DNA from: Fibrobacter sp. UWB2
GTDB taxonomy: Bacteria > Fibrobacterota > Fibrobacteria > Fibrobacterales > Fibrobacteraceae
Direction: 5' to 3'
DNA: 64,000 nucleotides
Assembly (NCBI RefSeq): GCF_002210425.1
Contig: NZ_MWQK01000001.1
Location: 434,001-498,000, forward strand
Positions 34,319 to 42,466 of this stretch are shown piece after piece; the first letter of the stretch is position 1; the number at the start of each line of letters is the position of its first letter. Under the pieces are notes generated by a model. It saw only the letters and a program-made list of their open reading frames with translations, was not told the DNA's origin and did not search any database. The translations under genes were made by a program, and so were the position numbers.

Positions 34319-35695
34319 ATGGAAAGACTCCCCTACGCCCAGAGAATGCGCAACCGCTGCATTGCGATTACCATCCTCGTTACGATTATTGTTGCCATTG
34401 TTCACTGTTCCACCAAAGACGATCCTGAAGAATCCGCTAAACAGCTAAGCGAGCAGCAAACCGCAATAACAGCAGACACGCTCGCCCAAGCCATCGCTCC
34501 AAGCGACACCAACCCCTTCGACGAACCGATTACCGCTGACACCTCAGCAAAAGAAAACCCGAATGGTCTCGCCGCCCTGAAAGGCATCGAAGATGAAGAC
34601 TTCGAAAACTCGGGCAACACCGCCGCCGGAAATGCAGCAAGCGCCACAAACGCAACAGTCGAAAGCACAGACAACGTCCGCGACACCGTTCACATCAAGT
34701 CACAAAAGGATCCAATTCTCGCCGATAAAATCGACATTCTCCTCCGCCGCTACCGCCCGGATTTGGGAGTCATCCTTGTCGTGAATACCAGGACAAACGA
34801 AATCATCGCCTGGGGCGAACGCCGAGATGGCAAGGTGCAGAACAAGCCAGACTGGATTGGACGCCCCACCTTCCCCGCCGCCTCGCTAGCCAAGCTCGTG
34901 ACGATTGCCGCCGCCATGGAAAGCAACCGTTACTCGCTCAACACGCCCATCCCGATGATCGGCCGCCACCACACGCTTTACCTGAACCAGCTCCGCGTCC
35001 CCGAAAAATACAACGGCCCCACGATGGATCTTTCCGAAGCGTTCGCCCGCTCTGCAAACCCGCCGATGGCTATCGTCGGGAAAACCATCGGTGCAAAGCG
35101 CCTCAACGCAGCCGCCGCAAAGCTCGGCTACAACAAGCGATTCCCCGGGAATGCCCCAAACGCGTCAAGTTACACAGCCCCGGACACGGGTTACGGCCTT
35201 GCCGAAGTTGCCTGCGGTTTTACAACCTCGACAACCCTTACGCCGCTTCTCGCCGCGGCGCAAGTCCGCGCCATTCTCACCAAGAAGCCTCTTGAAATTC
35301 CATGGGCTCGTGACATGGCTCCGTTCGCCCCGCAAAAGCCCCTCGCCCTCGACGTCGGAAAGTTCAGCGAAAACACGTACTACGGCCTTCGCGAATCCAT
35401 GCTCCGCTCCGTGACGCAGGGAACCGCCCACAAGCACATGTCCACAAAGAACATGGCCCGCAAGAATTTTGAAGCGCTCCGCCTCGGCGGAAAGACCGGC
35501 TCTCTCGACGGTACAGACCCCGCCGGCCGTTACGACTGGTTCATGGGATTTGCCGAAGCGAAAAACGACCCGAGCAAGTCCATCGTCGTCATCGTGATGC
35601 AGATGCACAAGGAAATTCGTTCGCAACCGGCAACGCAAGTGGCCGCCACCGTCATCAATTACTGGGCGCACCAAAACTTGGATTTGAAAAAATAA
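34319..35695 (+). CDS. Membrane-anchored penicillin-binding protein with only a transpeptidase domain
   Basis: A 458-residue predicted inner-membrane protein with one N-terminal membrane helix (about 14-30), a low-complexity acidic Ala/Thr/Asn-rich spacer to about 130 and a transpeptidase domain. The three active-site motifs are present: SLAK (Ser189, Lys192), SAN (245-247) and KTG in LGGKTGSLDG. No transglycosylase, PASTA or dimerisation domain is seen, so it is shorter than typical class B PBPs. The membrane segment ends in IVHC, but a lipobox is not convincing. It sits between orn and lgt. A role in peptidoglycan crosslinking is inferred. Confidence 0.85.
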   Translation: MERLPYAQRMRNRCIAITILVTIIVAIVHCSTKDDPEESAKQLSEQQTAITADTLAQAIAPSDTNPFDEPITADTSAKENPNGLAALKGIEDEDFENSGNTAAGNAASATNATVESTDNVRDTVHIKSQKDPILADKIDILLRRYRPDLGVILVVNTRTNEIIAWGERRDGKVQNKPDWIGRPTFPAASLAKLVTIAAAMESNRYSLNTPIPMIGRHHTLYLNQLRVPEKYNGPTMDLSEAFARSANPPMAIVGKTIGAKRLNAAAAKLGYNKRFPGNAPNASSYTAPDTGYGLAEVACGFTTSTTLTPLLAAAQVRAILTKKPLEIPWARDMAPFAPQKPLALDVGKFSENTYYGLRESMLRSVTQGTAHKHMSTKNMARKNFEALRLGGKTGSLDGTDPAGRYDWFMGFAEAKNDPSKSIVVIVMQMHKEIRSQPATQVAATVINYWAHQNLDLKK

Positions 35696-35728
35696 TTTAG
35701 ATTTAAGCACAAAAGAAGAAGGATTATC

Positions 35729-36598
35729 ATGGAATTATCTTGGTGGAACTTAATACCGACTTATTTTGATGGAACCGCATTCCAGCTCGGAAGTTTTCCG
35801 GTGCGCTGGTACGGTATCATGTACATTTTTGCGTTCGTGACCGCCTACATCACCATGTGGAAAATCAGCCAGAAAGAAAAGCTCGGCTACACCAAGGACC
35901 AGCTCGACAACTTCTTCACCTGGATTATCGCAGGCATCCTGCTCGGCGCACGCCTCGGTTACGTGTTCTTCTACAAGGCAAGCTATTACCTTGCGAATCC
36001 GACCGAAATTATTTTCCCGATGATTCATGACGATCTCGGTTACCACTTTGTCGGAATTTCCGGAATGTCGTACCATGGCGGTCTCATCGTCGGATTCATC
36101 TTCATGTACATCGGAGCCAAGCGCAACAAGCTCGACGTTTGGAAAACCATCAACCTCGCCTTTTTGGTCACGCCACTCGCCTACACCTGGGGACGCTGGG
36201 GCAACTTCATCAACGGTGAACTTTTTGGAGAAGCTACGACAAGCGCTATCGGCATGTGGTTCCCGCTTGCCCACGACAGCACGCTTGCAAACCCGATTCT
36301 CCACCACCCGAGCCAGCTTTACGAAATGGTCTTTGAAGGCATCGTGCTTTTCGTTCTTTTGTACAACCTTCGCAAGATTCCGAAACTCCACGATAAAATG
36401 CCTTGCCTCTATTTGATGGGTTACGGCCTGTTCCGCTTCTTCATCGAATTTTTCCGCAAGCCGGATGCACACCTCGGACGCGTCGACCTCTTTGGCATGA
36501 GCCGTGGACAGACGCTTTGCTCGGCAATGATTATTGCCGGTCTCGTGTGGATGATTTATTTATTCTATCGCGAAAAGAAAAAAGCTAATAACCCTTAA
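35729..36598 (+). CDS. lgt: Prolipoprotein diacylglyceryl transferase
   Basis: Transfers diacylglycerol from phosphatidylglycerol to the lipobox cysteine of prolipoproteins at the inner membrane. The 289-residue protein has about seven membrane segments, the Lgt signature region GRWGNFINGELFGEATT, and HHPSQLYEM. A good ribosome binding site (AGAAGGA) precedes the ATG at 35729. This enzyme would process the many lipoproteins seen in this window. Its last 14 bp overlap, tail to tail, the end of the DAC-like gene on the opposite strand. Confidence 0.95.
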   Translation: MELSWWNLIPTYFDGTAFQLGSFPVRWYGIMYIFAFVTAYITMWKISQKEKLGYTKDQLDNFFTWIIAGILLGARLGYVFFYKASYYLANPTEIIFPMIHDDLGYHFVGISGMSYHGGLIVGFIFMYIGAKRNKLDVWKTINLAFLVTPLAYTWGRWGNFINGELFGEATTSAIGMWFPLAHDSTLANPILHHPSQLYEMVFEGIVLFVLLYNLRKIPKLHDKMPCLYLMGYGLFRFFIEFFRKPDAHLGRVDLFGMSRGQTLCSAMIIAGLVWMIYLFYREKKKANNP

Positions 36599-38279
36599 AC
36601 AGGTTTTCCCAGAGGCTTCGTTCTTCTTCGAACTTCTGGGCAAATAGCTTGCTCACCTTCTTATAAACAGCCTTGATGTGCGTAGCCAATTCATCGGTCA
36701 CGTACTTTTCGGTCTTGCCGTCATCAGTACCCGCCTCGTTCATGAGCTTGAGCCACTGGCTTTCCTGATTTTTGCTGCCAAGCGTCGAAGACAGCGACGT
36801 ATCTTCGAAACACTTGTTCTTCATGTAATCTTTCCAGACCGACTGCGGAATCTTTTCCAGGAACTTCTTAATGAACGGTTCCGCATTTGTCGAGTAGCCG
36901 TAAGAGTTACCAATCAGGCAAATAAGCGGCACGTTGATGACACGCCCCACATTGACGCGGCTCCACAATTCGTCCGTCATTTCAATCGTGGCGTTATACA
37001 AATCTTCAGCGGGCTTGGGTTCATTATAGAAATTGTCGATTCCCAAGTGGGCATCGCGCAAGCGATTGAGGTAGTCTGTCAAAGGCAAGTTATCATCCGC
37101 AGACGCCGTTTCTGTAACGCTAGCGTTGACAGCAGATGCAAGCGATGCAGCCTTGCCGTCTACAAATTCCATGGGCTTAATTTTGACGTTTTCAGATTCG
37201 CTGGCGGCATCGCACTGGTCCATCACGGTCGAATCAAACGATGGAGAAACTCGGAACTTGTAATAGAAACGGACGTTGCCTTCTTGTGACTGGAAGTACA
37301 AAGCCTTGTAGCATTCGTTGTCTTTAAACAAATTAGCAAGAGCCCTGTAAGCGCGGTGTCTTGCGCCACCTGACGTAAACTTACCACGGTGGATAGAGAC
37401 AAAGCAATGGAACGCGCGTACGCAGCCATTCGTGTCAATCACCGTAATGCCGTCGTAGTTCAGCATCGAAATGAACATCTTGCGGATAAAATTCTGTTCG
37501 TACAGGTCACGGAACGTCTGCGTTTCAAGCATGGAATCCGGCTTGATTTGCATTTCCTTGTAGTCGTCAAAGACGATTTTACCACTGTCAAAGTTTTCGT
37601 CTTCGTTACCGTTCCAGGACGGATCGACAAAGAGGCAAATGGTACCGTGAACCTCTCTCTTGATTTGCGAAAAAAGTCCCGCCCAGAATCCACTCGGGTA
37701 AGAATCCAAATCCTTGTCTTCGAGATTATCGGAAAATTCGTTTTCGTCGAGGTCAAAGCGGATTAGCAAGGGATCACTCACGCCCGACGATGTATGCGAG
37801 TTGATGCAAATCTTGGAACGGTTGACGCATTCAATCAGTAAAAAGCCTTTTTCGAGAAGGGCGCGTTCTGTTTCGCCGGCATTTCCAAGGTCCGACTGGA
37901 ACACCCCCACCTCAATCGATGATTCCGATTTTTCACGACCCGAGAGTTGCTGGATAATCAAGTCGCAGCCGCTCTTGCAAAAGTGGATAACGTCCTTCAA
38001 GCAAGCCTTGACGCGTTCCTTGAACAAGTTTTCAAGAGCATCGCCCGAAAATTCATAGATGCGGCGATTCCAGCCCATCGGCGGGTTGCCGTTTCCCATG
38101 ATAATTCTAAAAGTAAAGTGGTCGTTCTCTTCTTGATAATGAGGAACGCTCGGCAACATTTCGATAATAGCATCAATAACAGCTTCCTTCATTTCTGGAA
38201 GCTTACGCAAAAAGAAATCCTTGATTTTCTTGCGGTCGAGCCCAATGACGCTCGAAGGATTTTCGTTTTCTCCACTCAT
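36585..38279 (-). CDS. Protein with a diadenylate-cyclase (DisA_N/DAC)-like domain
   Basis: A 564-residue cytoplasmic protein with no signal peptide. Residues about 205-345 show the DAC core layout: HGTICLFVDP, then YDGITVID with Asp276-Gly277, then, 31 residues later, GARHRAYRAL with Arg307-His308-Arg309, then a YFQSQEGNVRFYYK strand. In known cyclases the equivalents are DGA, G(T/A)RHRA and SEE-G-I at almost the same spacing. The third DGA residue is Ile here. The regions before and after (about 1-200, 370-564) match nothing I know. It may be a divergent c-di-AMP synthase or one of the DAC-derived sensor domains described in bacterial signalling and conflict systems. The call rests on motif spacing only. 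Confidence 0.55.
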   Translation of the reverse strand: MSGENENPSSVIGLDRKKIKDFFLRKLPEMKEAVIDAIIEMLPSVPHYQEENDHFTFRIIMGNGNPPMGWNRRIYEFSGDALENLFKERVKACLKDVIHFCKSGCDLIIQQLSGREKSESSIEVGVFQSDLGNAGETERALLEKGFLLIECVNRSKICINSHTSSGVSDPLLIRFDLDENEFSDNLEDKDLDSYPSGFWAGLFSQIKREVHGTICLFVDPSWNGNEDENFDSGKIVFDDYKEMQIKPDSMLETQTFRDLYEQNFIRKMFISMLNYDGITVIDTNGCVRAFHCFVSIHRGKFTSGGARHRAYRALANLFKDNECYKALYFQSQEGNVRFYYKFRVSPSFDSTVMDQCDAASESENVKIKPMEFVDGKAASLASAVNASVTETASADDNLPLTDYLNRLRDAHLGIDNFYNEPKPAEDLYNATIEMTDELWSRVNVGRVINVPLICLIGNSYGYSTNAEPFIKKFLEKIPQSVWKDYMKNKCFEDTSLSSTLGSKNQESQWLKLMNEAGTDDGKTEKYVTDELATHIKAVYKKVSKLFAQKFEEERSLWENLFKGY

Positions 38280-38429
38280 ATACGCCCAATAGGTTTCTTA
38301 TTATTAATATACATTGCTATAGAGGTATTTGGGGAAACACCCCCTATTTTTTTGGTCCAAATTGCGGTATTTTTGCAAAGAAACACAAAAAAGACTATCT
38401 TTTGCTTGGATTTTAGCAGGAGTTTTAAA

Positions 38430-39029
38430 ATGGCAGGAATTACTTACGAAGTTGACGACAAGAATATTGTTGAACAGATCAAGTCTGATGCCATAAACGT
38501 CGCGGCAGAGCTTGTCGAAGTGGCGAAACTCAAAAAAGGCGACATCGTCGTTGTCGGTTGCAGCACCAGCGAGACTTTGGGAAACCAGGTCGGGAGCCAC
38601 TCCGTCCCAGAAGTCGGCAAGGCCATTTACGACGGTCTCCAGAGAGTCTTTGGCGCAAAGGGCATCTACATTGCGGCCCAGTGCTGCGAGCACCTGAACC
38701 GCGCCATCATCATCGAGCACGAAGCCGTCCCGAATGCTGAAATCGTAAATGTCGTGCCACAGCCGAAAGCAGGCGGCTCCTTCGCTACCGCTTGCTACGC
38801 AAGCTTCAAGGCTCCCGTAGCGCTCGAGCATATCAAGGCAAACGCAGGGATAGATATTGGCGGGACCCTTATCGGTATGCACCTCCGCGAAGTCGCCGTC
38901 CCCGTCCGCTTAAAGCAGAACCACATCGGCAAGGCTATCATCATTGCCGCCCGCACCCGCCCCAAGTTCATCGGCGGCGAACGAGCCCACTACAATGATG
39001 CACTCAAGGACGGATACCCCGAGTTTTAG
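38430..39029 (+). CDS. UPF0340/YwlG family protein
   Basis: A 199-residue cytoplasmic protein of the TIGR01440/UPF0340 family: KKGDIVVVGCSTSETLGNQVGSHSVPEVG, GIYIAAQCCEHLNRAIIIE, AGGSFATACYASFKAPVALE, GIDIGGTLIGMHLREVAVPVR and RPKFIGGERAHYNDA are characteristic. The biochemical role of the family is not established. The ATG at 38430 follows AGGAG and is clearly the true start; the longer open frame upstream overlaps the divergent gene. No obvious operon partner; the next gene begins 47 bp later. Confidence 0.85.
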   Translation: MAGITYEVDDKNIVEQIKSDAINVAAELVEVAKLKKGDIVVVGCSTSETLGNQVGSHSVPEVGKAIYDGLQRVFGAKGIYIAAQCCEHLNRAIIIEHEAVPNAEIVNVVPQPKAGGSFATACYASFKAPVALEHIKANAGIDIGGTLIGMHLREVAVPVRLKQNHIGKAIIIAARTRPKFIGGERAHYNDALKDGYPEF

Positions 39030-39076
39030 CAACTTTTCTGTTGCATTTTGATTTTTTTTTCTTACATTTAGCGTAT

Positions 39077-40711
39077 ATGAGAAAACGAGTTGCTTTACTT
39101 TTCGTTGTTTTCGGTGTATTCTTAGCGATCTGCACCGGTTGTAATGGATTTTCCGAAGAGCCCCCCGCACAAGCCTCTAAAGCCAATTCGTCCAAATACA
39201 AAATCGGCGTCGAAGAAAAATCAAGTATATCAGAAGGGGTTGCAAGCCAGCTCCCTAAAGCACAAATCAAGCATTATCCCGACTTAATAACCGCCTATTT
39301 TGCCCTTCAGGTTGGCGATATCGATATTTTGGCTTATGACGAGAACGTCCTCACGCATACATTCAACGACAGCATGAGCGGTCTCACATACATCGAAAAC
39401 GATATCGACGTTCCAAACGAATTCGTTATCGCCATGAACAAGCACAGTTCCATTCCTGACTTAAAAGGAATCATCAACCGCCTCATCGATAGCTTGAACG
39501 CTGCAGGCACACTCACCGAGCTCAACGAGCACTGGAACAAGAACTTAAAGACTAATCCACTGATTAGCACCAAGGAAAGTGACTCTGAACAAATCTTGAG
39601 GATCGCCACTTCAGCAGATGTTCCTCCGTTCTCTTTCATGAGCGGGAACCAGATCGTAGGCCTTGACGTAGACATTGCAAAGCTCCTCGAAGAAAAGCTG
39701 AACATCAAGACTTCTATTATCAAGATGGACCGCAATAAACTTGTCACGGCCCTCAAGAACAACGATGCAGACCTTATCATTTCGGCATTTACCATCTGCG
39801 AATGCCTACGACACGAAATCGATTATTCAAAGCCCTACTTCATCGGAAAAACGACATTCGCCATCCGCAACGACTTTGATAAAGAAGCGACACTCAGCAA
39901 AGTTCCCAAGATGACATACCTCGAACCGAAGAAGCCCGACGAAATCTACAAGTTAGCAGACCTTTCCGGGAAATCTATCGGAGTCCAGAGTGGCACAACA
40001 CTTGACGAACAAGTGCAACAGCTTATCAAGCTCCCACGCATCCAGTATTTCGCAAACATCCCCGAAATGACGTCAGCCCTGGAACAAAGAGACCTGGACG
40101 GCATCGCCGTGGACTACTCGGTTGCAGAATCCATCCTCATGCACCACTCAGATTTTTCAATCTTGAAAGAACGCCTGAACAAGGATGAATTTGGCATTGC
40201 CATGGGCAAGAACAGCCCGCTCAAGTCAAGCATCGATTCCTGCATCAGCATTCTGCAAAAGAAAGGCGAAATCCAGAAAATCAAGGATAAGTGGTCCAAG
40301 AACAAGTCTGCCGTCAGAGCCATGAAGCAAGACTGGGTCGGTACAGACACACTCGTCGTTGGCACCGAAGCACTTTACGCTCCATACGAATTCTACCAGT
40401 GGGGCGAACTTTCGGGCATCGACATCGATATCATGTACACCATCGGCAAGATGCTGAACAAGAACATCAAGTTTGCGGATATGAACTTTGACGTGCTCAT
40501 CCCGTCTCTTGTGAACGAGAAGACGGACCTTTGCATTGCCGCCATGAGCATCACCGAAGAGCGCAGCAACTTCATTGACTTTTCGATTCCTTACGACAAG
40601 AACGAGTCCGTGATTGTCGTACACACGCCGCAACACGCGCTCGAAAAAATCGGTGACTCGACCGGCGTCTTAAGCCATATTTTCCAGAAAATACAAGACT
40701 TGTTTGATTAA
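39077..40711 (+). CDS. Lipoprotein with solute-binding (SBP_bac_3) modules in half-full-half order
   Basis: A 544-residue predicted lipoprotein (signal sequence to Cys22 in ICTGC). It contains one complete family-3 solute-binding module (about 172-415: LRIATSADVPPFSFMSGNQIVGLDVDIAKLLEE ... GKSIGVQSGTTLDEQVQ ... KIKDKWSKN). Before it (about 40-158) stands what looks like only the second half of such a module (YKIGVEEKSS, DIDILAYDENVL, LNEHWNKN). After it (about 425-525) stands only the first half (LVVGTEALYAPYEFYQWGELSGIDIDIM, AAMSITEERSNFIDFSIPYDKN). No permease or ATPase gene is adjacent, so it may be a sensor or an orphan binding protein for amino-acid-like ligands. Confidence 0.8.
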   Translation: MRKRVALLFVVFGVFLAICTGCNGFSEEPPAQASKANSSKYKIGVEEKSSISEGVASQLPKAQIKHYPDLITAYFALQVGDIDILAYDENVLTHTFNDSMSGLTYIENDIDVPNEFVIAMNKHSSIPDLKGIINRLIDSLNAAGTLTELNEHWNKNLKTNPLISTKESDSEQILRIATSADVPPFSFMSGNQIVGLDVDIAKLLEEKLNIKTSIIKMDRNKLVTALKNNDADLIISAFTICECLRHEIDYSKPYFIGKTTFAIRNDFDKEATLSKVPKMTYLEPKKPDEIYKLADLSGKSIGVQSGTTLDEQVQQLIKLPRIQYFANIPEMTSALEQRDLDGIAVDYSVAESILMHHSDFSILKERLNKDEFGIAMGKNSPLKSSIDSCISILQKKGEIQKIKDKWSKNKSAVRAMKQDWVGTDTLVVGTEALYAPYEFYQWGELSGIDIDIMYTIGKMLNKNIKFADMNFDVLIPSLVNEKTDLCIAAMSITEERSNFIDFSIPYDKNESVIVVHTPQHALEKIGDSTGVLSHIFQKIQDLFD

Positions 40712-40714
40712 GTT

Positions 40715-40796
40715 GGCAGAACTTAGTCGGCAGAACTTAGAGATCTGAGCATTGTTCTAAGCTCTAAGTTCTAAGAGCGAAGCGAGCTAAGTTCTA
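40715..40796. repeat. Multi-copy AGAACTTAG/CTAAGTTCT palindromic array
   Basis: Two direct copies of GGCAGAACTTAG (40715-40726, 40729-40740) face two copies of CTAAGTTCT (40764-40772, 40787-40795). The best pair is AGAACTTAGAG (40732-40742) with CTCTAAGTTCT (40762-40772), a perfect 11-bp inverted repeat. It occupies the convergent gap and overlaps the last codon of the SprT-like gene. It may act as a bidirectional terminator although no T-run follows. Confidence 0.55.
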
Positions 40797-41582
40797 AATA
40801 GCCTTGTGATGCCGCATAGCGCGGATGTTGCGCGGCAAGACTTCCTTGTGCCACTTAATCCATTCATCGTAATAGATGTAGCGTTTTTCGCGCTGGCGGA
40901 ACTCGCGTCCATGCACAATGCGGCGTCCTTCACGTTCTTCGACAGGAATCACGATATGCAGGCACTCGTGATAGACGACACCTGCAATTGCATACAAAGG
41001 ACAATTAGCAGCATCGTAGCCTCGGCTGATGCTAATCAAGTGGAAGCTTTCGCCCGTCACAGGATCCTTGCGCACAGAATGGAAACTCAAGCCGCCCACG
41101 CGGTTGCTCCACGTGATTCTACAAGTGAGCGTACCGTCAAAATACGTGTCGTTAATTGCGGCTAGCACATCTGTCAAGTTGTGGTGTACACCCTGCGGAC
41201 GGATTGGCGGCAAGCGCCCCTTGCTCGCTAGCGGAGCTTCACCTTTGTCTGTAAAAATCTGATCGACCGTCTGCCAAAAACGGTTTACCAAGTCCTTGAT
41301 AATTGCCTTGTTCTTTTGCGTTTTACGGCGTACCGCATGTTCAGCCCATTCCGCCGCTAGTTCACGGGCGTCGGCAAATTCGGGAGCCTTCATGTACGCA
41401 GGCAACAGAACTTCCGGGTGACCAAAGAGGAACCCGCCCTTGCAGCGGATGCTCTTTTTCATGAGCGGATTGTACTTGAAGTGCACAAGGCCATTCGCCG
41501 AGCAGTCCGGCGACGGGACCTTGACTTCGGGCTCCTTCGGGGGCGCTACAAAGCCGAACAAGTCTAACTGTCCGTCGTTCAC
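40794..41582 (-). CDS. SprT-like zinc metalloprotease-related protein
   Basis: A 262-residue cytoplasmic protein. The C-terminal half has a zinc-peptidase motif HECLH in VVYHECLHIVIPVEER, followed by a further His in RIVHGREFRQRE, the layout of SprT-like domains; upstream is LAAINDTYFDGTLTCRITWSNR, also typical. The N-terminal about 110 residues are Lys/Pro-rich and unassigned (FGHPEVLLPAYMKAPE). Its start is a GTG at 41580-41582 overlapping the TGA of the upstream YkgJ-type gene (GTGA), so the two are coupled. SprT-like proteins act on DNA-protein crosslinks in eukaryotes; the bacterial role is unclear. Confidence 0.78.
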   Translation of the reverse strand: MNDGQLDLFGFVAPPKEPEVKVPSPDCSANGLVHFKYNPLMKKSIRCKGGFLFGHPEVLLPAYMKAPEFADARELAAEWAEHAVRRKTQKNKAIIKDLVNRFWQTVDQIFTDKGEAPLASKGRLPPIRPQGVHHNLTDVLAAINDTYFDGTLTCRITWSNRVGGLSFHSVRKDPVTGESFHLISISRGYDAANCPLYAIAGVVYHECLHIVIPVEEREGRRIVHGREFRQREKRYIYYDEWIKWHKEVLPRNIRAMRHHKAI

Positions 41583-42334
41583 GCGCCAAGAACTCCTTCA
41601 TAGCCATTCAGCGCCAACAGTCCACCAAAAAAGCTTTCTGGCAAATCGAGCGCTGCGTAATGTTCCGAGATTCCGTACACGGCATCTTCGACAACATCTG
41701 GCATATAAACTATATAGCTATCGTTCTTTTCGGTCTGAAGCATATCAGGCGTGCAATACTTCGGGTCCGTCTCGCTAAAGTACATACGGCAAGAGACGGT
41801 TCGCAGCGGGTAGACGGTGCAGTCCCCCACCCCGTTCGAGAACGGGCACGAGCGCCACCAGGCAAAGTAATCGTGCAAAGCCTTATCTTCGGCATCGTCT
41901 TCGGAAAGCCCCTCATCCTTGCGCGACTCGAACAACGTTTCAAACTTGTCCGAACGCATCTGGCAGGCTTCCATCAACGAGAGGAGGTCGTCCCTCTTGC
42001 GCAGTTCGCTGTACATGAAAATCAGTTCGAAAGGTTCCACCGACATCGGGTAGTGGTGGCAGCAGTTTCCGCAGGCGGGCCTGCACTGTATGGGTCTCGG
42101 CTGTTGTACGAGCACTGCCTTCAGGTACTGGTCGTAAGCGGCATGATAAGCTTCAGTAAACTTGAGTATTTCGGGCAACTGCTCCCGCAGATTGTCGGGA
42201 CCAATGGCCGATTCGCGACCTAAGGACGTAGCAATTGCATCTAGGCGATCTCTCTCGACCCGGAGCAGGGTTGAAAGTCGCATCTCGGCAATACGGTAGG
42301 CCTTCGTCGGAAAATACTCTTTATAAGCATTCAT
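41579..42334 (-). CDS. YkgJ-type cysteine-cluster protein
   Basis: A 251-residue cytoplasmic protein with the cysteine cluster CRPACGNCCHHYP at about 90-102 and further cysteines in WRSCPFSNGVGDCTVYPLRTVSCRMYF, the pattern of the YkgJ/CxxCxCC (UPF0153-like) family believed to bind zinc or an iron-sulfur cluster. The ATG at 42332-42334 (MNAYKEYF) is used; a TTG three codons earlier extends the frame but is unlikely. It overlaps the following SprT-like gene by 4 bp. Cellular role unknown. Confidence 0.82.
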   Translation of the reverse strand: MNAYKEYFPTKAYRIAEMRLSTLLRVERDRLDAIATSLGRESAIGPDNLREQLPEILKFTEAYHAAYDQYLKAVLVQQPRPIQCRPACGNCCHHYPMSVEPFELIFMYSELRKRDDLLSLMEACQMRSDKFETLFESRKDEGLSEDDAEDKALHDYFAWWRSCPFSNGVGDCTVYPLRTVSCRMYFSETDPKYCTPDMLQTEKNDSYIVYMPDVVEDAVYGISEHYAALDLPESFFGGLLALNGYEGVLGA

Positions 42335-42466
42335 TGAGCGCAAATATATTTTTTTACGGGAATACCGTAAAAACGGGCATTAAAAAAAAGCAAATTATTC
42401 ATTTTTGTAAGAATGAAGTTATTTTATTGTACGGAGTAATGGAATAAAATTTTCAGGACTGGCTTT

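Noticed and set aside
36585-39029. Long frame starting upstream at 37947 for the UPF0340 protein
   Set aside because: The first 161 codons overlap the divergent DAC-like gene in antisense; a good AGGAG site and family length support the start at 38430.
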